Shown: piece by piece, positions 1 through 11,355 of the stretch
How the letters are laid out: each line of letters opens with the position of its first letter
Numbering within the stretch: the stretch's first letter is position 1
Assembly (NCBI GenBank): GCA_023231475.1
Contig: JALJEE010001598.1
Coordinates: 1-56,532, forward strand
Direction of reading: 5' to 3'
Length of the DNA stretch: 56,532 bases
DNA from: Seison nebaliae
Taxonomy: Eukaryota; Rotifera; Pararotatoria; Seisonacea; Seisonidae
Made by a program: the position numbers and the translations under genes
The notes under the pieces: model-generated
Databases searched by the model: none
What the model was told of the DNA's origin: nothing
What the model saw: the letters and a program-made list of their open reading frames with translations, nothing else

Positions 1-143
1 ATTACATCTCTTATTCCGTCTTATTTACGAGATGAAATTGAAATTGGAAGAAAACTTATAAATGATAATGTGTACAGCCAGTTATCTTATTTTCTTTTTA
101 ATTTACCCCGAGGGGATTTGATTTTATAATAAATAAATAAAAG
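1..143 (+). mobile_element. 3' end of a LINE (non-LTR) retrotransposon
   Basis: From base 1 an open frame runs to a TAA near 128-130. It encodes the extreme C-terminus of a LINE reverse-transcriptase ORF, ending in the residues QLSYFLFNLPRGDLIL. The stop is followed at once by a TAATAAATAAATAAA-type tail. The same peptide ending (ELSYFLLHLPPGNLVL, stop, TAATAAAA) recurs at about 21460-21515, so two copies of one family share the 3' terminus. The element is cut off by the window edge, so nothing can be said of its 5' part. Confidence 0.6.
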
Positions 144-1582
144 TTAAAAAACGAAGGAAATAAAAAAAATTTTGAAAATTTTTAATATTTTTGGTGCTTC
201 TTCTATTCTTATTTTATTCGAGTTTTATTATTGAATATACCGATATTAATTTTAGTTCTTCCGATCCTTCTAATCTTTCCAGCATTTCATCTTTTAACTG
301 TTCTTCTTCATCCCCAACCCACGATTCTCTCGGTTTATCATCGATATCATCGTCAATTCCACAAAGGTCATGTAACTCCAAATTACTGGATAATTTTAAA
401 ACCATTTGTATCCGTCATAATTTTTCACAAGTGGCTATAAATGTGTAAGAGGTCAAAATACCTTAAGGACAGAACAAGAGACAACGGACAAATGATATGA
501 ATTTCTAGAAGAATGACACAATGATGGATCACCTGATAAGAAGCCGTAACGGCATTACTGTTTATAATCTATAACATGGATGTCAAGTTGGGAGGAACGA
601 AGAGACAAATCATGTCATTCTGTAGTTTTTACATTAGAAGATCTCTATAACGCAGAGGAAGCTGAAAACTGTTTTTTTCTCTTTCTTGCTCCCGATTTGA
701 CATCCATGATATAGAGGGATGTCAAATTGGGAGGAAATGAACAAATATAGCTCCCAAATTGCTCCCAATTTGACATCCCTGATATAGATCCTCCTTTTTT
801 CCGACATACAATGCTCTTGATCAAAGCTATTAGAATTTTAAGTAATTTTAAATCATGTGTATTTTTAGATTTAGCTTCAAACCTATTATTGAAATTTGTT
901 AAAAATTTCCCAAAATTATATGGAAATAATATGACGATTAATATACACCTCTCCTTCTTCATCTCGTTGATTGGGTTAAAAAATTTGGAAGCGTTAACAA
1001 ATTTTCAGCATTTCCTTTTGAAAGTTATTACGGAGTTTTAAAAAATAAACTTAACTCCGGTAATCTTCCTCTACCTCAAATAATAAATCGAATTTACGAT
1101 GCGAACGGCTTTCTTCCACCCACTAATATTAACAAACAATTTTCCGACAGTTCTCATCCAAATCCCTATTTGCATTATTTTAAATATATTTCCGAGAGAC
1201 AAAATTGTACATACGGATATCTTTATTATTCGGATGATGATGAAAGTATCTGGACCGGTATCGTAAAGCAACCTATTAAAATTCCTATTCCTGAGAACCG
1301 GAATCCGATATTTTGTATTTATTATGAAAAAAAAATAATTTCATTTTTGCAGTATTTTTTAAATTTTCTATTTTTGATTTCAAATATAATTTCTTTATTT
1401 CAAATAAAATTCATCATCTCTTCTTATGAACATTTGTTTTATTATAAACATTAAATAGTATATTTTTTTCATGCTTTCATAGTTCTTTCAAGCTCTAAAT
1501 ACAGCTAGAAAATAGATCTTATTTAGCCGCTAAATAATATGTTTTTTTAAGGCTCTAAATATACTTACAAATTAGATCTTAT
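144..1582. other. intergenic stretch, no supported gene
   Basis: No frame in this stretch carries a domain I recognise. It holds the inverted-repeat cluster at 574-787 and the 60-base tandem repeat at 1491-1611, listed separately. An open stretch on the + strand at about 1041-1310 reads like ordinary protein (it includes YLHYFKYISERQNCTYGYLY) but matches no family I know and has no clear start, so I do not call it a gene. Confidence 0.5.
574..787. repeat. alternating inverted repeats, foldback cluster
   Basis: One motif, GGATGTCAAATTGGGAGG with small variations, occurs four times in alternating orientation: forward at 577-595, reverse at 689-705, forward at 716-734 and reverse at 762-779. 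The inner pair (about 709-733 with 762-787, including a shared ATATAG flank) pairs almost perfectly around a loop of about 28 nt. The pattern looks like nested or tandem copies of the ends of a small foldback (MITE-like) element. Confidence 0.7.
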
Positions 1583-1611
1583 TTAGCCGCTAAATAAGAT
1601 GTTTTTTTTGA
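1491..1611. repeat. 60-base tandem duplication
   Basis: Two adjacent copies start at 1491 and 1551 with a period of 60 bases. Both contain GCTCTAAATA, TAGATCTTATTTAGCCGC, TAAATAA and a T-run. A third degenerate half-copy (TAAATAGTATATTTTTTT) precedes them near 1453. Function unknown. Confidence 0.7.
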
Positions 1612-2000
1612 GGCCTTTATAATGATCATACATTGTGGATTCGAACAAGATCTTGAATTCATTGATGTCAATTTTTGAAATAACGTTATCTTTATTTCTC
1701 AATAAGGACCAGAAATTTGCAGAATTTCCACCATTCAAAACATCGAAATATTTCCTTTCTTCGTTCCTCCGGATTAGATCTCTAACTGCTAATCTAAAGA
1801 TCTTTCTTGCATTCTTTCTTTCAATATAAGAACTCTCTGTCTTATCATTCACATATTTAGAGTTTGCTACGATCATTCTTTTCTTTAAATGTCGAATAGT
1901 TCCGAAATTTGGAAGTTTCCGATTGATAGAGCAACCATTCGCCGCATGTACCTTTTCAGACGAACCAGACTTTGTTTTATAATGTTTTTCTATAATAGTT
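1583..2000 (-). pseudogene. LINE ORF2 linker fragment (between endonuclease and RT)
   Basis: A minus-strand frame from about 2000 to 1583 reads as the basic linker between the endonuclease and reverse-transcriptase domains of a LINE ORF2. It has charged helices (KNARKIFRLAVRDLIRRNEE) and a FWSLLRNKD stretch that normally precedes the RT palm. The ORF proper starts at 1876 but the frame appears open further upstream. There is no RT catalytic YxDD motif here, so this is only a relic. It lies opposite in strand to the LINE end at 1-143 and may be a separate insertion. Confidence 0.5.
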
Positions 2001-4689
2001 TCGAAATAGAATCTTAAATGTATATGAAGAGTTTGATGAAATTTAACTTCTTTAATTTAATTTCGGTTTACATCTGAGGAGAAATTTAAATTTTAATGAA
2101 TGATTTAATGAATTTAAGCAAAGGATGGTGGATTAAGCACTTTTATATTTAACTTCATATGTCCTACTTTTTAAATTTATTATTAATGGTATCCTCAGTA
2201 TACTGTAAATATTGTAATGTATATTTCTGTTTCTAAAATTTATAATATTTATTTTTTGTAACTCGATTTTCAAAGAAAACATAAAAATAAAAAGGTGGAG
2301 ATTACGTTAAACAAGTTATATTAGACGTGGGGTTAGATTTTCAAGATTTCCCATTGAAGAATTATGATCAATAGTCATCAATATCTACGAATAAGAATTT
2401 ATAAAATCTTCAATCAATTAAATTCAAATCAACTAAATGTTACTAACGGAGAATAAATTTTCTGTTGGTTAAAAACATCTTATGGATTCTTGCAAAATCT
2501 TATCTAATGAACTTTATATTATTTTTACAATATAAGATCATGAAAGATTTCCCTTGATAAATAAATTGAAACTTTATCTTCTGCATTCTATGCCTGATCT
2601 TGTACGAAGTTCATCATGGGTAACAATTGTAATAACAGATATAACACTAGTAAGTTAGATACGTTAAAAAAATAAACATCAAAATGAAAATAACCACAAT
2701 ATCCATCCTATAACAATACAACTCCTCCATTTACCAATCATATTCCTGTTATTCTCCTTCGATTGATCGATTTCTTCATTATGTAGATTAACCTACCGCA
2801 GTCCATTATACTCAAAAGTTCTTCGCAAATTTCTATTTTCTTTAACGGTTTCTTCTTTTAATATTACGATTGTACAAATTAAATAATTAATTAATTTTCA
2901 TCTATAAATATGAAAATATTCGAAGGATATTTCATTACAAAAATTTAAAATATTTTTTAGACGAATAATTTTTGCGCTCATAATGACAATTATTTTATAT
3001 CGTTTGATATACTATGTGTTTTTGTGGAATGTTCTACCAATCCAGTTCTGCGACCCCATCATATTCCAGCTTACAGATGTACCGTCTTCAACGAATTCAG
3101 ACAATTTAATTACTAAACATTCGTTAATTCAAGTTCTTCTTGTTGTGGCTGTACATCAAATAATAATAATTATTATTTATTTATTGAAATTCGCTATGGA
3201 ATAAATTAGAAAATAAATTATAAAAATTTGGGTCTTCGCCAACATTGATCAAATGCTGTAATGTACATGTAGGTGATCACTTACAGATTCCTGATTAATT
3301 TGCAAGGTTATGGTTGGGTCTCGGGGTAGTTCGCAATAACGGATAGTATGAGAAAAAACTGACAAAGTGAAGGATAAAATCAGTAATAATAACAGAACAA
3401 AAGGAAAAAAATGTCCAGTATGGAAGAAATTATGATTCGGCAATGTATCGGAATTATGTTCGGCAGTTAGTAAGAAATGCCCAAGAGACAAAGACTCCAC
3501 GCCGAAAGTTATATACCTTTATATATATATTATAAATATTATATAACCTATAAAGTTTATATATTACCATAAAGTCATCGTCTTTCATTTAAATTGCAGA
3601 AAGATTCATAACTCATAAGTTATAACAAGTTTGAGGTTCATTGATGAAGTTTCTCCGATTAGGAGGAGGTTCATATGAACAGGAGAACTTAAGAAGTTCA
3701 AGAAAACGAACGACTATTCATCTTCAATTCAATTGGATAAAACAAAATCATCGTAATACTTCCCCAGCCGTCTGTAAAGTGATAATTTTAATGTCCTGTT
3801 CAAATGTCACAAACAATATGGAAAACTTTATTTTATTATTTTTCGAAAAATCTACTGAACGTATGAGACTATTCGAGACGTCTGTATTTGTTGATATTCA
3901 TTTAACATTATAGTAGTAATCGAAGTCTTCTATGATGTAGATAACCTCAGTAAAACGAAGTTATTCTCGACTTTTCTCTTACCTAAAGAAATATAGGACA
4001 AAGGAAGTAATCTCACCTTTTTTCATTTTCAAAATTTCCTATCTATTTTTAGATTTCGGTGAAAAAATCGAGGATAACTTCCTTTGTTCTATATTTCCTT
4101 AGGAAAAGGAATGATCGGAGATATACATATTATCAACATTGTCTAATGATATTGTGAATGTCATATGGGTAGTTTTCGGAAACCCTCCAATTATAAATTA
4201 TATATTTATTATAAAACACTTCATTTACATTTAATTTTTTTGTAATAATAAACCAAAATCAATATCAGATAAATTATACCTGATTGTCGAAGTTCGTCGA
4301 AAGTGTGTAGAAAAGAGGGGTGTTTTTTATACAAATTTTCTAACAAATTAAAAAATTGTAAGTTTTAGAAAAAGATATAAAACGGTGTCTTTTATACTGA
4401 GATTCGGTTAATATCATCAATTTTCTCTTAATCCATATTTTGCAAGAATAATTAATAGGCTGCCTTTCACTAGTTCATTCAGTTGCGTTAGATTGCGGTT
4501 AACAAGTTCTTGGATGGCTGTTGTTTGTTGAGAACCCAAGGGTAGATTAACATATGAGAATTTTTGGTTTTCAGGTGTCATATATATATCATTTTTACCA
4601 TTAGTTGTATTATTATAAATACATATTATGTATAACAATTTACTTGAAATATAAAATCAAAATTGTTTTGCTAAGTAAAAATAAACATA
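2001..4689. other. intergenic stretch with one foldback repeat
   Basis: This is AT-rich sequence. Short open frames at 2983-3204 (+, 73 aa, hydrophobic at both ends) and 3249-3500 (-, 83 aa, one hydrophobic segment) have no recognisable motif and are not called. An inverted repeat at 3956-4103 is listed separately. I see nothing else. Confidence 0.5.
3956..4103. repeat. imperfect inverted repeat (foldback)
   Basis: The arm at 3982-4007 (CCTAAAGAAATATAGGACAA, then AGGAAG) pairs with 4078-4103 with about two mismatches in 26. A second arm at 3956-3970 (CGAAGTTATTCTCGA) pairs with 4068-4082. The arms overlap on the right side, so the structure is compound. It is consistent with a degenerate MITE. 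Confidence 0.6.
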
Positions 4690-4704
4690 TCGGTGTAAAA
4701 TGTT

Positions 4705-5466
4705 TTGCTTGAACGAATACATAAATTGAACGAAAGTTCGCAGAATATGGAGGAACCTCACGAAATAAACTTTTCTGCAATCAACAGACAAATAGCAAAA
4801 ATTATTTCCGATAATGGTTATCCGCTCAACTGCAATAACGTCGACGAAACAACAGATTCCACTAACCATTCGCAACTAGTCATATTTATTAAATACTGCG
4901 ATAAATCTTTCAAATGTAAGGAAAGCTTGTTGGATCTAATATCGTTAGAGAATACTATTACTGCTCAAGATATTTATCAAGCGTTCAATCAAATTATTAA
5001 CAAATACACTCTCGATTAAAAAAATAAAATGATAAATATTTGTATCGATGGTGCACCTTCTATGGTGGGACGGTACAATGGATTTGTAACGATTTTGAAG
5101 CAGTCAATTCCTGAACTTGATGTTATTCATTGTAGTATACACAGATTTGCACTTTGTGTTAAACACAAAGAAGTTAAGTTAATTACAGATAATGTTTGGA
5201 AGTATATCAAACTGTTATCTAATAGGAGCAGTTTGATTTATCGACAATATGAATTGTATAGAAAAAGTTGCGGATTGAAGGTCGGAATTAAGAAATTTAC
5301 AGCTGTCCGATGGTTATCAGCGTTTGAAATGCTGCAAAGATTTTTCGACCAACATGATTGTATAATGAAATTTTTCGATCAGAAACAATTAATTTTCAAA
5401 GATGAAATTGTTCATCTCTCTTCTTTTCAATGGAGAATCGGGACTTCCTTCATTCTTAACATTTAG
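4705..5466 (+). pseudogene. hAT transposase relic 1 (ZBED/FAM200-like)
   Basis: Two open stretches (4705-5019 and 5029-5466) are in the same frame, separated by one TAA at 5017-5019. The motif IDGAPSMVGRYNGF and then HCSIHRFALCVKH are hallmarks of the hAT RNase-H core in ZBED5/FAM200/SCAND3-type transposases. The VRWLSAFEMLQRFF stretch matches the family's downstream W-containing motif. An in-frame nonsense codon and the loss of both ends show it is dead. It is followed directly by a second, different hAT core. Confidence 0.7.
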
Positions 5467-5639
5467 GAACAAACTTATCGATGTAACAAGAGTTTACAAG
5501 GATGTCATCCATTATTTATCATCTTTAATCAAATCAAAAAATTTAGAACGATATTCGGTCGAATGCTGACAGACTTAGAAAATAGATCATATAATTTTTT
5601 TCCGAGAGTCGGTAAACTAATATCGAATAAAGAAAACCA

Positions 5640-6490
5640 TTGAGACGAAAATATTTTCAGCAAATGGCAAAAGAAATCAATCCATTGCTGGATTCACAGA
5701 CTCCATTTGTGCGGAAAAGTAAGAGAGCTGAATGAATTTATAAATAAAATGTGGAGCATTGTTAAAGGGATTAGAAATGCAAGTCCACTAACCCATCGAC
5801 AATTCAAATTGCATTTACTCGAAGAAAATAATGAATATCACGATCTTCGTCCTCACTGCAGTGTGAGATGGTGTTCTGCATATTTAATGGTTGAAAGATA
5901 TATTGAAATTAAATCTTCTGTTCAATCATTTATTGAGCAACATAAGTTAACGAATCTACAATTTGCGTGCAATAATGATTTCAATACTAAAACAACTAAT
6001 TTTTTTAAAATATTGAAGCTGCTATATTTCGCAAATAAAAGTTGGCAGGGAAAATCATAATGATCAACGAATTATGTCAGCTTCTCAAGGACATTAAAGG
6101 TCTTAATTGCACACCGATTTCTGATGTTCTAGCTGAAATTATACGCAATATTGAAAATTATTTTGAAGAAGAATTAAGAGAAATTTCGATTTACCGAAAT
6201 TTTTGGGCTAACCCATTTAATGTTGAGCAAGAAAATATTCCTTCCGAAATTTTGGAAGAAATAATAGTTCTTAAAAATTACTATTACCAAAAATCTAAAT
6301 TTGATTCTTTTCTTCAAACAAAGAGTAATTATGACTGGTTAGTTGATTTTTGGATTTAATTAATAATTTAAAACTAACTAAAAAGGATGTCGCAGGATAT
6401 TGCACAACCTATAACTGCGAGAGTCTTTTTTCAACAGTCAAATAAGTGAAAAACCATTATCGAAACAGGTTGACAAACCAAAATCTTTCG
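5640..6490 (+). pseudogene. hAT transposase relic 2 with C-terminal dimerisation region
   Basis: The frames at about 5640-6060, 6042-6359 and 6360-6490 join into one decayed hAT transposase. It shows CWIHRLHLCGKV, then HCSVRWCSAYLMVERYIE, and at 6410-6480 the C-terminal dimerisation motif ESLFSTVK (stop) VKNHYRNRLTNQNL. The first two motifs are homologous to the core in relic 1 but clearly diverged from it, so a second element is present. At least one frameshift (near 6050) and one stop interrupt it. Confidence 0.7.
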
Positions 6491-7043
6491 AACATACTTT
6501 TCTTATATGACGAAAAATCGTAATTACTTTTTTGATATTTTCATTCTCCATAATAAAGAATCTTGAATTAAGATTTTCAAATAAAAATTTTGGTAATTAT
6601 TTAATTATTTAATAGCACATTTTTTTCTAAGCTTTACCCAAATGTGAAAATGGCGTGAAACCCTGCCTCCAAGGAATACATCGGTAGAACTAAACTCTTA
6701 AGAAGCGAAAGACGGATCTTCAATGGAACGAATTTGGATTGAGGAGAAAACGAGAAGAACGCTCTACAAAATTTATTTCGAATACGATCGAGAAAAATGA
6801 CCGAATATCGAACAATGAGCCAAGAAAGACGTTGGAAGAACTGAGAGGAATGTTAGAGAAAGAACGATTGCCAGTCGACAACAACCAACATTTCGATTCA
6901 TTAATGGAAATACCTCTTTCGGCGAGAAGATGATTGATGCATATTAGTGGATTATAGATGAGAAATTGGAAACAGGAGGACGAGAAAAATATTTTTGATG
7001 AGACATTACAGAAGTTGAACGATGGGCAATAAGAGAAAGTTGT
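6491..7043. other. gap between hAT and LINE relics
   Basis: No supported gene. A 64-aa charged open frame at 6739-6933 (+) has low-complexity basic and acidic residues and no recognisable motif. It may be decayed transposon sequence. Confidence 0.4.
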
Positions 7044-8486
7044 TCAGATATCTTGTCGAATGGGAGACAATTTGCAATATTTTTTACAAATATTGACTTG
7101 ACAGTGTTTATTCAGCGAAGGAAGATCTTTTGACACAGATTGGGATGAGATGGGAATGATTAGAGCGATAGGAAGATGATCGGACAGGGAGAATAAGAAG
7201 GAATCGTGAATAATCTCGCAGACAACTGCAGATGTACTTAGACTATCATTAATGATAAAGTGATCAATCCAGGAACTGCCAGAATGGGATGTAAACGTTA
7301 CGGAGTCGTTCTTACATAATTTGTAGTCGATGAAATGAGAATAGGTGGACGAGAGGAGTTGAGAGAGACGATTTGATGCGGGAAAATGTTTCCGGACATC
7401 ACAATTGAAATCACTTCCTATTAAAAAATGAGAATTGTTGTCATTCAAGATGGTAGATTCAATTACGGAGAGGGATGAAGAGAAACTCGAGTGATCGTTC
7501 GGTCGAAGATAAACGTTGAAACATAGAATGTTTTGGATAATAAAACAGACGACGTCGGGCGAAAGTTCACTAAACGAAGTTGGATGGAGATCCTTAGAAA
7601 TCAACGCGCAGAGACATAGAAACCCGCCAGACGGTCGGCCGGACCCGTTAGCAGAATTCGGAGGAGAAGCTGAAGTAATGTAACAAAGATGGTCATTAAC
7701 TTCCAGCCAAGTAGGTTTAGCATCCACGAGCCAAGTCTCTTGGCAAAATATGATGTCGAATCCGGAGAGAAACAGAATAGATGATCGGAGGTTCGTAGAA
7801 CCATGGGCGTTAAAAGAAAGGAAAGGAATATTACGGTGAATGGAAGAGATGTGATTGTCGGAAGACGGTATTACGTCAGGAGAGGAAATATATCAAAAAG
7901 ATGTGACGGGGTCGGATAAATTGGACGAATAAGAGTTGATCGGAATAGTTGAGAGAGGGGCGTCGTTCACAACACCTGTGGAAGAATTATTAGTGAATTC
8001 GATACATCTATCTCGTAGAAAGTCGTTGGTGGAAGATGAGAAGTAAGAACGGCCGTACCAACGTGTTTTGGGGTCATAGATTCGGATTATGAAGGAGCGT
8101 GGAGTGGTCAGCGCTTCGTCACGCAATTTACTTTTCATTCGCCAAAGTTTAGTTGCTTGAAGATTGGAATCAGAGATGAGTTTAGCTACATCGGTTGTGG
8201 TGGTCATCGGATGAAAATTGGTCACCAATACAGAACGAAAGATGGGTTTCGGAGGACGCATCTGAGCGCCCGTCACGAAACAGCATGTACGGGTTCCGGG
8301 ACGAACATTGACGGATCTTTTCTTTTCTTTTTCCCGCACTGGTTTTCCCGTTAGCTTCGCGTTAGTTAGATTCGAAGAAGAGCCAGACGAAGAAGGATAC
8401 CTAATACCTAACATATTTTCTGAAACTTCAGAAAAAATCCTATCTAACATTGTCAAAATTATCTTCCTACGTACTATACAGATCAA
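7044..8486 (-). mobile_element. LINE retrotransposon: ORF1-like region plus EEP endonuclease
   Basis: A single minus-strand frame runs from 8486 to 7044, broken only by one TGA at 7893-7895. The downstream part is an exonuclease/endonuclease/phosphatase-fold LINE endonuclease. It begins with IPFLSFNAHG and IIFCQETWL, then has IGSDFNCD (the GDFN motif) and ends with LSDHLPIALI (the SDHxP motif). The upstream part has the shape of a LINE ORF1 (RSVLVTNFHPMTTTTDVAKL, a likely RNA-binding fold). Reverse transcriptase is missing, because the frame ends at 7044. This is 5' sequence of an element whose 3' part has been lost or lies elsewhere. Confidence 0.75.
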
Positions 8487-8493
8487 CGTCTAA

Positions 8494-9087
8494 TCATCGC
8501 AGTTGAAAAAATATTTCTAAATGTTTTGGGGATATTTTCCGCACGGGGATTTTTCAATCGAAAAATTCTCAATAGGATTAAGGTTAAATTTGAGTGCAAG
8601 ATCTTGAGATATTGACTTGCATTGTATTTTCGTGGAAGAATTATCAAGAATTTTCTTGATTCTCATAGACATCTCACTTGGAGGTATTATGAGATGAATC
8701 ATTTTTTGCAAATTACTACAATTTTAAATCAAAATAAATTAAGAATTATTTTGCCATTAATTGTTCATCTAACCTAAATAAGAAAGTTTCAAAAGTTTAT
8801 TTGTTTCAGAATGAAGCATGCTTAGTGAATTGAAGAAATTGTAGAGAATAAAATTACAGGAAAGAAAGGATTATAAATGATTTGTTTAGTTAATGAACTA
8901 TTCTGAGAATAAGGGATAAGTTAAAGGGAAATGAGGAAGTGATTTATCAGAAATTTGAAAAATAGAAAGAATATACAAACGAATGAAAATTGAGATTCGG
9001 TTAACGAAATAATAAATATGAGGATAAAGGACATGGAAGAAAGGAAGGAAAACAATTCTCATTTGATGGTGGCTATCAATAAATATG
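8494..9087. other. intergenic, downstream of SCAI
   Basis: No supported gene. This is the 3' flank of SCAI on the minus strand and the 5' flank of the LINE. The short frame at 8517-8711 has no recognisable motif. Confidence 0.5.
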
Positions 9088-11355
9088 TTAAATTAATTCT
9101 CGTTGTTGCAACTGTTTCTGATGTTGGTTTCTAATACTGTTCAAATCGGTCAGATCTAAGAAAGATGTACGGACATGGAGAGCTGCTGCCAAGTCTAAAA
9201 CGTCGCCTAACAACCGTCGAGACGATACGATTTCAGGAGGTAATATTGGAGAGGATGTTGGTTGATGTGTTGATGATGTGAATGCACGATGTAATGATAT
9301 GACGAGTGAAGCGAATGTATGACGAAGGATTAATGCACGACTGAAATCATCATAGAAAAATCGAATTAATCGTCGATAATCATTCGTTTTATCATCGTCT
9401 ACTTTAACACGTTCAAACGTATTGGCGATATCGATGAGAATACGTTGAACGCCATGTCGACATAAAGACCACATCGGAGCAGATATCTCTTTATTTAACC
9501 CAGTGATTCGACAGAATCCAGCTACAGGAGAACTTAGGAAAAGTGTATAGAGACTACCCGAACGATTTTCATCTTGGAATGCTGTTGGCCATTCAGCAGG
9601 AGAAATTAATGCGACGAAAGATTCATTGAAAAAATTACAATTTAAATTAGCGAACGAATGACTTGTATTATTATTTGAATCGATAATTAAGAGCATTGGT
9701 TTCCGTAGAAACGGTATGAAATCATTCGAATAAATTGTATTTGACGTGGAGGTATTGGAGGATATATTGGCAGTCGATTCATTATCAACTGATCCATCTA
9801 ATTTCATTTCAGCTGAATCAATCTCCTCATCAGTTCCATTTGCATCACTATCATTTCCGTTTTGATTTCCATCATCATTCTCACGATTATTCGATGACGA
9901 TGATGTTGTTCCAGTAGATGACGAATTGTTAGTTCCTGATAATAATAAACCGCTAAAACGTTGATCATTAATCATATGATGGATTCCATCAGCTGATACA
10001 TAAACGAGCATGGCTGTCGTTCCTTTAAATGATCGATTATTTCCACATTTGGTGGCGGAGGCAGCTGCAGCTGAGGTAGCTTCAGGTACGAGAACTTCCG
10101 ATGGTGTATGTAATTCTTTCAAAGCGGCAGATAAATATGTTAAGAATAATGATGTGGTCGGTTTATAGATGACATATTTGTGTGGAGATTTCAATCGTTG
10201 TGCTAATTGTACAAGAGCAGCTGTAGATAATGCTTCTCTCGTTATCACATCATCAATTGTTGTCATTTCATCTAATCCGAGATTTTGTGTTTCTGCTAAT
10301 GATTCGTCACATGGTTCACGTTCAACAGCTTGTAACATTCGGAACATGTCAAGAGTTAATTCAGAAAATTTCACTTGTCTTTGTTTAGCACCAACAATGA
10401 GAACTTCTTGGAGAATATGTCCTTCTTTAATCAACAACGAATAATGAGTACTGGTTGTGAGTGATGGTGGAGGTGGTAATTCGGTGATATCCAATCTGAG
10501 AGATAACGCTTTCTCTTGCATGAGAAGCATATGTTGAGGTGCGAAAAGGATACTCTCACCATCGCCAATATTCTCTTGGACGACGGAAAGAGTTTGATCA
10601 GCTTGAATGAATTCACTTAATTCACTGAGAACTAATTGCCATTCGATTTGATCATCTGGATCATAACTATTGATATAATCATTCACTAATTCATCCAATT
10701 CATCAACTAATTGTTTCACTAATTCATGTCGACGTAATAGAATACAAACGACTATGAATCGTGCATAATATCTCAACTTCTTCACTGCTAAGTCGCCACG
10801 ATTCGCTTCGTCATCCAATCGTTTATAATAACCTCTCATACGAATAGCTAAATAGAATGAGAATGCTTCATTCAAATAACTACTCTCACTTGTACGCAAA
10901 TAATAATGATAATACAACTGTCCAATTTTCGATGCGATCTCTCCGATTTGCCATCGCTTCAATTTATAGGAACCGTCCAGAATTGCACGATGCTGTTGTT
11001 GAAATCGCCACACTTTCGTGTAAATATCAAATGCACGTACGAAATATGATTGCCAATGACTCTTTCCGTATTGAGGCAAATCTCTCAATCCATTAAACAA
11101 TTGTCTTGACTTCTCCAACAAATACACGAACTCATTCACCACATCCACATTCAAATGATTCTCATTCGATATCGTATTGTTGTTGTTGTTGTTGTTAGTG
11201 TTGTTTTTTAAGTCATGTTTGTTCATACCATTCTCTTCACTTCTCGTATCTTTTTTTTGTGTCGATGTGGAAATTGTTGAATGATTGGAAGACTCGCTCG
11301 TATATACATCATCATCCGCCATCACTGATAAATCGATAAGTTCCGATAAGCTCAA
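9088..11355 (-). CDS. SCAI: SCAI, suppressor of MRTF/cancer cell invasion homolog
   Basis: 755 aa, no intron. SCAI is a nuclear cofactor that in mammals represses MRTF/SRF transcription and also acts with 53BP1 in DNA break repair. Recognition rests on long near-identical blocks: SRQLFNGLRDLPQYGKSHWQ, QIGEIASKIGQLYYHYYLRT, SYLNEAFSFY, VKKLRYYARFIVVC, QVKFSELTLDMFRMLQA and the C-terminal region with RGS(L)YTLFL. It is longer than human SCAI (606 aa). The extra length is an acidic Asn-rich N-terminus (residues 1-70) and a Ser/Asn/Asp-rich insert around 450-540. The start is the first ATG of the frame; a second Met lies at residue 12. Some low-complexity repeats are CAA/AAC runs. Confidence 0.95.
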   Translation of the reverse strand: MSLSELIDLSVMADDDVYTSESSNHSTISTSTQKKDTRSEENGMNKHDLKNNTNNNNNNNTISNENHLNVDVVNEFVYLLEKSRQLFNGLRDLPQYGKSHWQSYFVRAFDIYTKVWRFQQQHRAILDGSYKLKRWQIGEIASKIGQLYYHYYLRTSESSYLNEAFSFYLAIRMRGYYKRLDDEANRGDLAVKKLRYYARFIVVCILLRRHELVKQLVDELDELVNDYINSYDPDDQIEWQLVLSELSEFIQADQTLSVVQENIGDGESILFAPQHMLLMQEKALSLRLDITELPPPPSLTTSTHYSLLIKEGHILQEVLIVGAKQRQVKFSELTLDMFRMLQAVEREPCDESLAETQNLGLDEMTTIDDVITREALSTAALVQLAQRLKSPHKYVIYKPTTSLFLTYLSAALKELHTPSEVLVPEATSAAAASATKCGNNRSFKGTTAMLVYVSADGIHHMINDQRFSGLLLSGTNNSSSTGTTSSSSNNRENDDGNQNGNDSDANGTDEEIDSAEMKLDGSVDNESTANISSNTSTSNTIYSNDFIPFLRKPMLLIIDSNNNTSHSFANLNCNFFNESFVALISPAEWPTAFQDENRSGSLYTLFLSSPVAGFCRITGLNKEISAPMWSLCRHGVQRILIDIANTFERVKVDDDKTNDYRRLIRFFYDDFSRALILRHTFASLVISLHRAFTSSTHQPTSSPILPPEIVSSRRLLGDVLDLAAALHVRTSFLDLTDLNSIRNQHQKQLQQRELI

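Noticed and set aside
191-448. Small open frames on both strands (85 and 63 aa)
   Set aside because: Ser-rich/acidic low-complexity composition, three overlapping frames on the same bases and no motif.
1041-1454. Plus-strand frame that reads like a protein (YLHYFKYISERQNCTYGYLY)
   Set aside because: No start, no known family and a Phe/Ile-rich end; may be an exon or relic but I cannot support it.
2983-3500. Two short hydrophobic open frames, possible small secreted peptides
   Set aside because: No conserved motif, no splice evidence and expected by chance in AT-rich DNA.
6739-6933. 64-aa charged frame
   Set aside because: Biased Arg/Glu/Lys composition and no family; between two transposon relics.
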